DNA from: Bacilli bacterium
Lineage (GTDB): Bacteria; Bacillota_I; Bacilli_A; RF39; UBA660
Reading direction: 5' to 3'
DNA: 64,000 nucleotides
NCBI GenBank assembly: GCA_017428485.1
Contig: JAFRQT010000014.1
Location: 31,930-95,929, forward strand
The notes under the pieces were generated by a model. It worked only from the letters and a program-made list of their open reading frames with translations, ran no database searches and was not told the DNA's origin. Of the stretch, positions 29,063-34,882 are shown piece by piece. Both the position numbers and the translations under genes were made by a program. The first letter of the stretch is position 1. Each line of letters starts with the position of its first letter.

Positions 29063-29373
29063 GCTATCCATCCCCTTATAAGGAATTTATCAAATAGCCA
29101 AAATTCCTCGTGTATTAAATAAAATATTTTATTATCCTCGCTACTCTGTTCACCTAAAATATATTCTCTTTTAATTCTATATCCCAAACCAATACAATCT
29201 TCTTTATAATTGCTTATATGTTCAATTTTATCATCTGTGCATGTACCACCAAGTTTTATTAATGGAGAACCTTTTCCATTTTGTAATCTAATAGATTCTT
29301 CAAATATAAAAACTGCATATAGGAAAGATACACTAACTATTATTAATAATAATATTTTTAATACTTTTTTCAT
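29059..29373 (-). CDS. Small membrane-anchored protein of the ECF cluster
   Basis: 104 aa. An N-terminal helix (ILLLIIVSVSFLYAVFIF) is followed by an exposed domain with two Cys (GGTCTDDKIE, YKEDCIGLGY) and an ending HEEFWLFDKFLIRGWIA. It uses TGA as its stop, overlapping the next gene in an ATGA. That shows TGA is read as stop in this genome. No named family is recognised. Position between the anti-sigma protein and the Ig-like protein suggests a role in the same envelope response. Confidence 0.65.
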   Translation of the reverse strand: MKKVLKILLLIIVSVSFLYAVFIFEESIRLQNGKGSPLIKLGGTCTDDKIEHISNYKEDCIGLGYRIKREYILGEQSSEDNKIFYLIHEEFWLFDKFLIRGWIA

Positions 29374-29383
29374 ACTTTACTCC

Positions 29384-30049
29384 TTATTCTGTAATAACTC
29401 TGATAAAATTAATAAGCTCTTCTTTAGAAATATTTTCAGATTGGATAAATACATTATAGCCCATATATTTAAAAGCTGTCCTAAAAATATTATCTTCTTC
29501 TTTCATTATTATATCATTTATGTTTATTATTTTAAAATCTCCACCACTAAAATAATCATTAAATGGTATATATTCTTTTGAAAATGCTATTTTTAATAAC
29601 CTATCATCATCGAAAGTAAATATAATATTGTTTTCATGTAAAATAGTATACAAATTGTTATCATCTTTAATGTATAATTCATATATTTTCATATTTTTTA
29701 AATCAGTTAGACTTTTAAATGTTGTGATACTATCAATAAAATTATAGTTATTTGAACTTGTAGTACTATAGTTTTTAGAAACATCATTATTTTTTAAAGT
29801 AATATCTTTTATAATATAATCTTTTGAGTCTTCAATATTAAAAGTATGAACATTTTCAGATTCAAATGTTTTATTTTTAAATTTATAAATAAATGTAAGA
29901 GAAATTATTAATGCAATTAAAACTCCAAATGAATACTTTATTATTTTACTGGTGGTATTTTTTTTATAATTGTTTATTACGTTATTATATATTTTCTCCT
30001 TATTTATTTTTTCACCCATTATTTTTTTAATTATTTCATTATTAAACAT
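29384..30049 (-). CDS. Probable anti-sigma factor, single-pass membrane protein
   Basis: 221 aa from the ATG at 30047-30049 (GAAGGTG upstream). About 40 cytosolic residues (FNNEIIKKIMGEKINKEKIY) lead into a membrane helix (YSFGVLIALIISLTFIY). An extracytoplasmic domain of about 150 residues follows. It overlaps the ECF sigma stop by 8 bp. That coupling plus the topology is the normal sign of an anti-sigma factor, although no zinc (HxxxCxxC) motif is present in the cytosolic part. Confidence 0.72.
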   Translation of the reverse strand: MFNNEIIKKIMGEKINKEKIYNNVINNYKKNTTSKIIKYSFGVLIALIISLTFIYKFKNKTFESENVHTFNIEDSKDYIIKDITLKNNDVSKNYSTTSSNNYNFIDSITTFKSLTDLKNMKIYELYIKDDNNLYTILHENNIIFTFDDDRLLKIAFSKEYIPFNDYFSGGDFKIININDIIMKEEDNIFRTAFKYMGYNVFIQSENISKEELINFIRVITE

Positions 30050-30575
30050 TTTTATCACCTTCACTTTCAATAAGAAATGATAATTCATTTAATGTTCTAT
30101 ATATATAATGTTTTACATTACTTTGACTAATATTTAACAATTTAGCAATTTCTCTAATCGATAATCCTAAATAATAGTATAAATAAAATATTTTAAAAAT
30201 AATTATTTTTTTACGTTTTAAATATTCCCATAACCTATCAACATCATATTTATTTATAATTGTTTTTTCTAAATTAAAATTTGATGGTATTCTTTCAAAA
30301 ACTTCCTCTTTATCATTCATGAATATTGATATAATTTTATCTTTATATCTAAACCTATAATAATCTTTTACTTTGTTTTTAGCTATACCAATTATATACG
30401 AAATGTCTATATTAATATTTCGTTTAATACATTTAAATACATCAATATATATATTTTGAAGTATGTCATCAACATCATCTATTTTAGAGCAATTTAAAAC
30501 AACATATTTAGAAACTTCTAAATAACTCTCATCATATATTTTACTAAATTTATTTAAGGCGACATTATCAATCAT
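30042..30575 (-). CDS. ECF-type RNA polymerase sigma factor
   Basis: 177 aa from the ATG at 30573-30575 (GAGGTG upstream). Region 2 is DDILQNIYIDVFKCIKRN followed by ISYIIGIAKNKVKDYYRFR. Region 4 is GLSIREIAKLLNISQSNVKH. Only these two regions are present, as in ECF factors. The promoter 23 bp upstream has an ECF look, so the gene may activate itself. It heads a four-gene cluster with an anti-sigma protein and two anchored proteins. Confidence 0.88.
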   Translation of the reverse strand: MIDNVALNKFSKIYDESYLEVSKYVVLNCSKIDDVDDILQNIYIDVFKCIKRNINIDISYIIGIAKNKVKDYYRFRYKDKIISIFMNDKEEVFERIPSNFNLEKTIINKYDVDRLWEYLKRKKIIIFKIFYLYYYLGLSIREIAKLLNISQSNVKHYIYRTLNELSFLIESEGDKNV

Positions 30576-30597
30576 TATTTTCACCTCTATTATTATA

Positions 30598-30623
30598 GTC
30601 GTAAATATAATCCATAAAGTTCC
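30598..30623 (-). promoter_or_regulatory. Candidate ECF-type promoter of the sigma cluster
   Basis: On the minus strand GGAAC (30619-30623) is followed after 17 bp by CGAC (30598-30601). This is the usual GAAC/CG pattern of autoregulated ECF promoters. The ribosome site of the sigma gene starts about 8 bp further on, so the leader would be short. Confidence 0.5.
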
Positions 30624-30680
30624 AAATTACGTAATAATTAATATAATTATACTATTTTTTTGTATTTAATTAATTTTTTC

Positions 30681-30710
30681 TTGACTTATAATTAATTTAT
30701 ATGCTAATAT
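30681..30710 (+). promoter_or_regulatory. Candidate promoter of tRNA-Ala
   Basis: TTGACT (30681-30686), 18 bp, TAATAT (30705-30710), 35 bp before the tRNA. The -10 is imperfect. Confidence 0.5.
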
Positions 30711-30745
30711 TAATATGCTTGATTATTATCAAGTGCCTACCTAAT

Positions 30746-30822
30746 GGGGAATTAGCTCAGTTGGCTAGAGCACCTGCCCTGCACGCAGGGGGTCAAGGGT
30801 TCAAGTCCCTTATTCTCCACCA
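30746..30822 (+). tRNA. tRNA-Ala (anticodon TGC), integration site of a mobile element
   Basis: Full cloverleaf: acceptor GGGGAAT/ATTCTCC, anticodon stem CCTGC/GCAGG around CCTGCAC, T arm AAGGGTTCAAGTCCCTT, discriminator A and encoded CCA (30820-30822). The tRNA stays intact because the element joins at its last bases; the shared repeat TCCACCAT spans 30816-30823. Confidence 0.97.
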
Positions 30823-30823
30823 T
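30816..30823 (+). other. Left attachment repeat (TCCACCAT)
   Basis: Last seven bases of tRNA-Ala including CCA plus one T. An identical copy lies at 36354-36361. Confidence 0.65.
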
Positions 30824-30832
30824 GGAAAGATT

Positions 30833-30871
30833 AAGCGAACCATTTACTATTCTGTTGGATGGTTCGCTTTT
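30833..30871 (+). terminator. Terminator behind tRNA-Ala, contributed by the element
   Basis: An 11-bp perfect stem (AAGCGAACCAT and complement at 30859-30869) has a 15-nt loop and ends in T. It would replace the chromosomal terminator displaced to 36371. Confidence 0.75.
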
Positions 30872-30889
30872 AAAATAGACCTTTAAAAA

Positions 30890-30929
30890 TCAAAGAAAAA
30901 CGCTTAATTTCAAGTGTTTTTCTTTTTTC
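30890..30929 (+). terminator. Second terminator inside the left end of the element
   Basis: AGAAAAACGCTT faces AAGTGTTTTTCT with one G-T pair and is followed by TTTTTT. Confidence 0.7.
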
Positions 30930-31008
30930 GTGTATTTATTCAAAAAAACAAATAAAGCCTCAAATAGCCCATTATAAAAAAGTGTGAGCAGTGCTTAAAT
31001 TGTAAAAA

Positions 31009-31038
31009 ACAAAAAGTAAGTCATAAAACTTACTTTAT
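31009..31038 (-). terminator. Terminator of the nuclease operon
   Basis: AAGTAAG/CTTACTT with an 8-nt loop is followed on the minus strand by TTTTTG and more T. It overlaps the stop of the 91-aa gene. Confidence 0.7.
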
Positions 31039-31305
31039 TAGTTTTTTTACCTTATGAATTGCTATTAAAACAATGTTTATCATAAATAATATTATATAAA
31101 TAATTGTAAATATTTTAAAAACATTTTCGAACTTTGTTATATTAAATATTTCAGTAATTAGAGAAATTATTAAAAGTATAGGTATATATAGTAATATAAA
31201 ACTTAAAATACAAGAAATGAAACTTGGCTCTTTTTTAATTTTTATTTCATCAGATACAACATAATCATATATCCACATAAATAAAACATAATCAAAAAGG
31301 TTCAT
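31030..31305 (-). CDS. Small two-helix membrane protein, element cargo
   Basis: 91 aa. Two strong membrane helices (FILLYIPILLIISLITEIF and IFTIIYIILFMINIVLIAI) are joined by a short loop, with a Lys-rich end HKVKKLIK. The N-terminus (FDYVLFMWIYDYVVSDEIKI) is amphipathic. It begins 1 bp after the 113-aa gene, as third gene of the nuclease operon. Small membrane proteins beside nucleases in such elements are often effectors or inhibitors, but nothing in this sequence proves that. Confidence 0.6.
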   Translation of the reverse strand: MNLFDYVLFMWIYDYVVSDEIKIKKEPSFISCILSFILLYIPILLIISLITEIFNITKFENVFKIFTIIYIILFMINIVLIAIHKVKKLIK

Positions 31306-31306
31306 T

Positions 31307-31648
31307 TTAACTTCCTTTCTTACTTTCAGTTATAGTTCTGTTTATATTACCATTTGGTTCTTTATAGTCCCAATTTCTATTTAAAAATCTTGTTATATCC
31401 CATGCACCAACTGACCAATATTTATGATTTCCTGCAAATAAGACTTGATACTTTTTGTTATTGAATGTTTCTTCTTCGTAGTGTTCTTGAATATACTTAT
31501 TTAATGATCTAATTATTTCTAATTCTTTTGTATTATCTTTTGCCATTGCATACTCGTGTGGTGCAAAATTGGTAAAAGTTTTAGCATATCTATAATTCAA
31601 AGATGTAGCATATTTAACAAATTGTTCAATGTTTTCAATTTTTATCAT
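31307..31648 (-). CDS. 113-aa protein of unknown family, partner of the nuclease
   Basis: A compact soluble protein with conserved-looking motifs: YRYAKTFTNFAPHEYAMAKD near the N-terminus, FAGNHKYWSVGAWDITRFLN in the middle and a basic end INRTITESKKGS. The many aromatic residues and the H-E-Y and Y-W pairs suggest a ligand or nucleic-acid pocket. I do not recognise the family with certainty. It overlaps the nuclease gene by 14 bp, so the two are translationally coupled and likely act together. Confidence 0.6.
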   Translation of the reverse strand: MIKIENIEQFVKYATSLNYRYAKTFTNFAPHEYAMAKDNTKELEIIRSLNKYIQEHYEEETFNNKKYQVLFAGNHKYWSVGAWDITRFLNRNWDYKEPNGNINRTITESKKGS

Positions 31649-32813
31649 ATGTATCTTTTTCCTTTTTTATAACTGGTAAAATTATTTTGTCCAGTTTTGA
31701 AAAAATAACATCTTTCTCATTTTCATTATTATAAGTGTTTTCACTATCAATTTCAATATTTCCAAATTTAACACTTAAATGATAACCATTTTTCCATGCA
31801 TCCTTTGTTGGTTTTAGTGATTGTTTGTCTAAATAATCCATTATTTTTTTATATTGAATATCTTTATCAACAAAATAATTACTAAAATATAATTCAAATA
31901 TTAATTTATTTTGTTTAATTTCGACTGCATAACCACAAGTTCTGCCATTACCCCAAAAACTATTTTTAACATCTTCAATTAAAGGAAATACTTTTTCTAA
32001 TGCTTTAGTGCTAAATCTTAAAGTTTTTGGAGAACTATCTTTTTCATTATATATAATCAAGCCTTTATCATTTAATTTTAATAAGTATTCGTTTATAATA
32101 CTATAAAAATAGTATATATCATCTTCTTTATTTTCTATTATTAAGTCAATTGCTCTTTTATGTTTTCTATAAATCTTATTACACAACTCTTTTAATTCAT
32201 TATCGTTCATTATTTTGCTCCTTATCATATTTTTATAATCTTGTAAAAGTAGTTTAACTTTTGGATTTATATTATCTATATCTATTTGTTCTAAAATATT
32301 TACAATATCGTTATAACTTATATAATGCCAATTATTATCACTTGGTAAATCTCCATAAGGAGTTAAATATAAAAATATTTTTTTGTAATTTTCATACTCT
32401 GTATCAATAATATTTTTATATCTGTTTAATTGATTATCATGTTCACTTGTCCATATTTTATTTTCAATACAAATTATAATCTTATTTTTAGATGATTTAA
32501 AAAGTATATCTATGTTTTTATATTCTCTAATAACATTAAAATCTTCATAATCAATGTCTAAAAGTTCAAAAACATTTAAATTATCAATTCCTTTGTTTTG
32601 TGCTAACATCTTGAAAAATAATTCAATTGGTTTTGTTCCTAAACCATGATTTTCATTTGGACTGAAAATATATGCTAACATTATGCTATGTTTTAATTCA
32701 GCATTTGATATCTTTAGAATATCAAAAATATTTGTATGTTCAGCATATAGTTTTAATTCATCCAATATGTCAATGTTTAATAATAAGTTTTCTAAACACT
32801 CTCTATCATTCAT
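31635..32813 (-). CDS. PD-(D/E)XK nuclease superfamily protein (PF14281-like)
   Basis: 392 aa. The nuclease core lies near residues 95-135: YKNIDILFKSSKNK supplies the Asp, IIICIENKIWT is the E-x-K element and HDNQLNRYKN is the QxxxY-type helix. The N-terminus (ISNAELKHSIMLAYIFSPNE) is typical of this group. The C-terminal half (residues 200-390) contains an alpha/beta domain with WGNGRTCGYAVEIKQNKL. Related proteins occur as solo defence or restriction-like nucleases; DNA is the expected substrate. It heads a three-gene operon and is divergent from an HTH regulator with operator-like repeats between them. Confidence 0.82.
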   Translation of the reverse strand: MNDRECLENLLLNIDILDELKLYAEHTNIFDILKISNAELKHSIMLAYIFSPNENHGLGTKPIELFFKMLAQNKGIDNLNVFELLDIDYEDFNVIREYKNIDILFKSSKNKIIICIENKIWTSEHDNQLNRYKNIIDTEYENYKKIFLYLTPYGDLPSDNNWHYISYNDIVNILEQIDIDNINPKVKLLLQDYKNMIRSKIMNDNELKELCNKIYRKHKRAIDLIIENKEDDIYYFYSIINEYLLKLNDKGLIIYNEKDSSPKTLRFSTKALEKVFPLIEDVKNSFWGNGRTCGYAVEIKQNKLIFELYFSNYFVDKDIQYKKIMDYLDKQSLKPTKDAWKNGYHLSVKFGNIEIDSENTYNNENEKDVIFSKLDKIILPVIKKEKDTYDKN

Positions 32814-32844
32814 AATAATGCTCCATATTATATAATTTAAAATA

Positions 32845-32866
32845 GGGACACTTTACTAGCTGTCCC
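32845..32866. promoter_or_regulatory. Inverted repeat in the nuclease leader
   Basis: AGGGACA/TGTCCCT, 10 nt apart. It lies between the nuclease start and the putative operator. It could be a transcribed hairpin in the nuclease mRNA leader or a protein site. Confidence 0.45.
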
Positions 32867-32875
32867 TTTACTACA

Positions 32876-32901
32876 TCGATTATAAATACTACCATAATCG
32901 A
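32876..32901. promoter_or_regulatory. Operator-like inverted repeat between nuclease and HTH genes
   Basis: TCGATTAT (32876-32883) and its exact complement ATAATCGA (32894-32901). A TATAAT for minus-strand transcription (32879-32884) lies inside the left arm, so a bound repressor would block the nuclease promoter. Confidence 0.55.
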
Positions 32902-32939
32902 CAATTTAATAATAACATAGTCATTTTTGTTAGTCAATA

Positions 32940-32982
32940 CCTAACATATTTTTTGGTTTGTTTTTCCTACAATTATGTTAGG
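32940..32982. promoter_or_regulatory. Inverted repeat overlapping the ribosome site of the HTH gene
   Basis: CCTAACATA (32940-32948) and its complement TATGTTAGG (32974-32982). The right arm ends inside TTAGGAGG, the ribosome site of the HTH gene. It may be an operator, or in RNA a hairpin that hides the site. Confidence 0.5.
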
Positions 32983-32995
32983 AGGAACTTAACAT

Positions 32996-33229
32996 ATGGA
33001 AGAATTAAAGTTTGATAAAAATATATATAATACTATCAGAAAAAATATTAGAAAGTATAGGAGAGAAAAAGGTATTACTTCTCAACAACTTGCTGAAATG
33101 GTTGATTTATCACATGACTTTATAAGACAGATACAAAGTGATAAAGCGGCATATAATTTTTCAGTAGATACTTTTTATAAAATATCAGTAGCATTAGGTG
33201 TAACTATGGATATGCTTATTCAGAAATAA
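32996..33229 (+). CDS. Small Cro/C1-type HTH regulator
   Basis: 77 aa, almost only one HTH_3 domain: RREKGITSQQLAEMVDLSHD then IRQIQSDKAAYNFSVDTFYK and ISVALGVTMDMLIQK. AGGAGG lies before the ATG. It is divergent from the nuclease operon, with two perfect inverted repeats in the 180 bp between, so it most likely represses that operon and itself. It ends in a terminator. Small Cro-type repressors of this kind often control toxic or defence cargo. Confidence 0.85.
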   Translation: MEELKFDKNIYNTIRKNIRKYRREKGITSQQLAEMVDLSHDFIRQIQSDKAAYNFSVDTFYKISVALGVTMDMLIQK

Positions 33230-33239
33230 GCATTTTTTA
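33212..33239 (+). terminator. Terminator of the small HTH gene
   Basis: ATGCTTATT/AATAAGCAT with a 4-nt loop is followed by TTTTTT. It overlaps the stop codon. Confidence 0.8.
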
Positions 33240-33240
33240 T

Positions 33241-33482
33241 TGTAAGTAAAATATTGATATTTACCAACAGAATCTTTAGAGCCTTTCATTTTATTAAGAT
33301 TTATTTACTTTTATAGGTAAATAAATGAATTAAAAAATAAAAAAGATTTAATATTAAAAAAAATAATGAAAATATATTAAATTAAATTTTTTTATTTACC
33401 TTTACCAGTAAAAGTAAACTTATACCTTATAAATAAAGGTCTATTTAAGATGTATTGGTATATGTCAATATTTTACTTATAT
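33241..33482. repeat. Long imperfect inverted repeat, about 240 bp
   Basis: The outer ends are a perfect 15-bp inverted repeat (TAAGTAAAATATTGA at 33243-33257; complement at 33465-33479). Pairing continues inward: 23 of the first 25 positions match, CCTTT/ATTT blocks follow, and a block at 33304-33321 matches 33401-33418 in 16 of 18. The centre (about 33322-33400) is nearly pure A/T. The region lies between the ends of two convergent genes and holds no ORF. It could be a MITE-like remnant, a long hairpin RNA, or a site for replication or recombination of the element. Confidence 0.75.
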
Positions 33483-33503
33483 AATTTTGAGATATATAGT
33501 AAT

Positions 33504-33533
33504 CAAAAAGAAGTTCATTTAATTTGAACTTCT
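33504..33533 (-). terminator. Terminator of the three-gene small operon
   Basis: AGAAGTTCA/TGAACTTCT with a 7-nt loop, followed on the minus strand by TTTTTGAT. It overlaps the end of the 63-aa gene. Confidence 0.8.
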
Positions 33534-33706
33534 ATTTTTCCCGAAGAAATAATTTCATCTATAATTCTAGAATAGTTATCATTTGGTTCTTTATCTTTTG
33601 TTTCCGATAAATATTTATTATACTCAAGAGTGTGGTTTTTGATGTATTCATATACATCCAATAAAGATATTTCATTTGCTATTGCATTAACCTGATTTTC
33701 GTTCAT
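33515..33706 (-). CDS. Small element protein, 63 aa
   Basis: An acidic helical protein (AIANEISLLDVYEYIKNHTL, DNYSRIIDEIISSGKIEV) without recognisable family. It overlaps the 70-aa gene by 20 bp and is the last of three coupled small genes upstream of the XRE regulator. Such short acidic proteins are common accessory genes in integrative elements and phages; no function can be named. Confidence 0.55.
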   Translation of the reverse strand: MNENQVNAIANEISLLDVYEYIKNHTLEYNKYLSETKDKEPNDNYSRIIDEIISSGKIEVQIK

Positions 33707-33899
33707 TTTTGATCACAATTCCTTTTTGTTTAAGATACAATTCATATTCTTTTTTACACATATTGGCAACATCATCTGGAGAATAGTTGTTTTCCACATA
33801 ATATTGATTTCTTTCTTTTTTGAAGTATTCTTCATAATATTCTCTTAAAAGAGCAGATATTAAAACATCTATTGGAGCATTTATGTCAATATCTATCAT
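33687..33899 (-). CDS. Small element protein, 70 aa
   Basis: A soluble protein rich in Tyr and Glu (ALLREYYEEYFKKERNQYYV, VANMCKKEYELYLKQKG). No family is recognised. The start overlaps the stop of the 72-aa gene by 4 bp (ATGA), and its own end overlaps the 63-aa gene. The stepwise overlaps make it a real translated unit rather than chance. Confidence 0.55.
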   Translation of the reverse strand: MIDIDINAPIDVLISALLREYYEEYFKKERNQYYVENNYSPDDVANMCKKEYELYLKQKGIVIKNERKSG

Positions 33900-34114
33900 A
33901 TTTCGTTATTCCTTTCTTTTTGTTTAGACTTTTTTAACCAATAGTTTCTATTGTATTCTCTAACTTTGTCTTTATGAATACTTCTCCAATTGTTTTGATA
34001 TCTATTTCTTTCAAGCCTTATCATTTCTTCTTCGTTGTGTTTTTTTCTTTCTGCTTCAAAGTATCTCTTTCTTTCCTCATATTCTTGTTTTTCTTTATAT
34101 GTCATCATAATCAC
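33896..34114 (-). CDS. Small basic element protein, 72 aa
   Basis: A highly charged helix-forming protein (KEKQEYEERKRYFEAERKKH) ending with a basic part that contains SIHKDKVREYNRNYWLKKSK. The charge pattern suggests nucleic-acid binding. It begins MIMMTYKEK; the third Met could also be the start. It ends in TGA. It is first of three overlapping genes that are divergent from the XRE regulator, so both units share the control region 34115-34262. Confidence 0.55.
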   Translation of the reverse strand: MIMMTYKEKQEYEERKRYFEAERKKHNEEEMIRLERNRYQNNWRSIHKDKVREYNRNYWLKKSKQKERNNEI

Positions 34115-34138
34115 TTCCTTTCTTCTTTTACTTTTACA

Positions 34139-34167
34139 TTGACTTTTTGTGACATAATCAGTATAAT
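34139..34167 (+). promoter_or_regulatory. SigA-type promoter of the XRE-recombinase unit
   Basis: TTGACT (34139-34144), 17 bp, TATAAT (34162-34167). The palindrome GTAACTAGTTAC follows immediately. Confidence 0.75.
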
Positions 34168-34179
34168 GTAACTAGTTAC
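34168..34179. promoter_or_regulatory. Operator palindrome GTAACTAGTTAC
   Basis: A perfect 12-bp palindrome directly after the -10 box. The same half sites recur at 34231-34246, pointing to the XRE protein as ligand. Confidence 0.65.
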
Positions 34180-34230
34180 AAATCAAGTTTAACAAGAAGT
34201 AATAAAATAAACAATAGTAAAAGCATAAAG

Positions 34231-34246
34231 GTAACAATATAGTTAC
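34231..34246. promoter_or_regulatory. Second GTAAC operator with wider spacing
   Basis: GTAAC, 6 nt, GTTAC, just before the ribosome site of the XRE gene. Half sites are as at 34168 but with 6 instead of 2 central bases. Confidence 0.55.
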
Positions 34247-34262
34247 AAAAGGAGTTGACAAA

Positions 34263-34868
34263 ATGCGAAAGGTAACAAAGATTGAAAAACCAAATTTTAA
34301 TTCAAGTATAGGTGAAAAAATTAAATATCTTAGAACTAATAGAAATATTTCACAATATGAATTAGGAAGAGCAGTTTATAAATCAAGACAAGAAATAAAC
34401 TATTTTGAAAATGGAACAAGAAAAGTAGATTTAGATACTTTGATACTTATTGCAAAGCATCTGGAAGTTTCACTTGATTATTTAGTTGGTTTAAACGACA
34501 TAGAAAAACCAAATACTGATTTACAAGGTATTTTTGAAATAACTGGCTTATCTGAAAAATCCATACATCAATTATCAAAATATAAGAGTAGTAAAAATCT
34601 TTTAACAGACTTTTATGAAGATTATGAAATTGAAGGAGTAGAAAAAGAAGGCCAAAAACTTAATGAATTAAATAAGTTAATTGAAAGTCCAAAGTTTGAA
34701 GAAGTATTAGATTATTTAGTTGAATATAATAATTTAAAAAGTGGAATTAAAAGTCATCCATCCAAATTAGCGTTTCAAAGAAATCAACTAGAAAATATGG
34801 AAGATAAAAAATCACTTTTAGAATATAAGATAACAAAGAAGATTGCTGAAATATTGAATGATAAATAG
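34263..34868 (+). CDS. XRE-family regulator of the element
   Basis: 201 aa. The N-terminal HTH is EKIKYLRTNRNISQYELGRA then SRQEINYFENGTRKVDLDTL and AKHLEVSLDYLVGLND. A helical C-terminal part of about 120 residues of unknown type follows (KSIHQLSKYKSSKNLLTDFY). It sits behind a strong promoter flanked by GTAAC palindromes and 14 bp ahead of the recombinase gene. The simplest reading is an autoregulated repressor that keeps recombinase and the divergent small genes off, like a phage CI protein. Confidence 0.85.
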   Translation: MRKVTKIEKPNFNSSIGEKIKYLRTNRNISQYELGRAVYKSRQEINYFENGTRKVDLDTLILIAKHLEVSLDYLVGLNDIEKPNTDLQGIFEITGLSEKSIHQLSKYKSSKNLLTDFYEDYEIEGVEKEGQKLNELNKLIESPKFEEVLDYLVEYNNLKSGIKSHPSKLAFQRNQLENMEDKKSLLEYKITKKIAEILNDK

Positions 34869-34882
34869 AAAGGAGCAAATAT

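Noticed and set aside
30701..30886. Plus-strand ORF across the tRNA-Ala gene
   Set aside because: It is entirely explained by the tRNA and the terminator behind it; no ribosome site or family match.
33230..33514. Hidden ORF in the AT-rich convergent gap
   Set aside because: All frames are short with stops; the structure is explained by terminators and the long inverted repeat.
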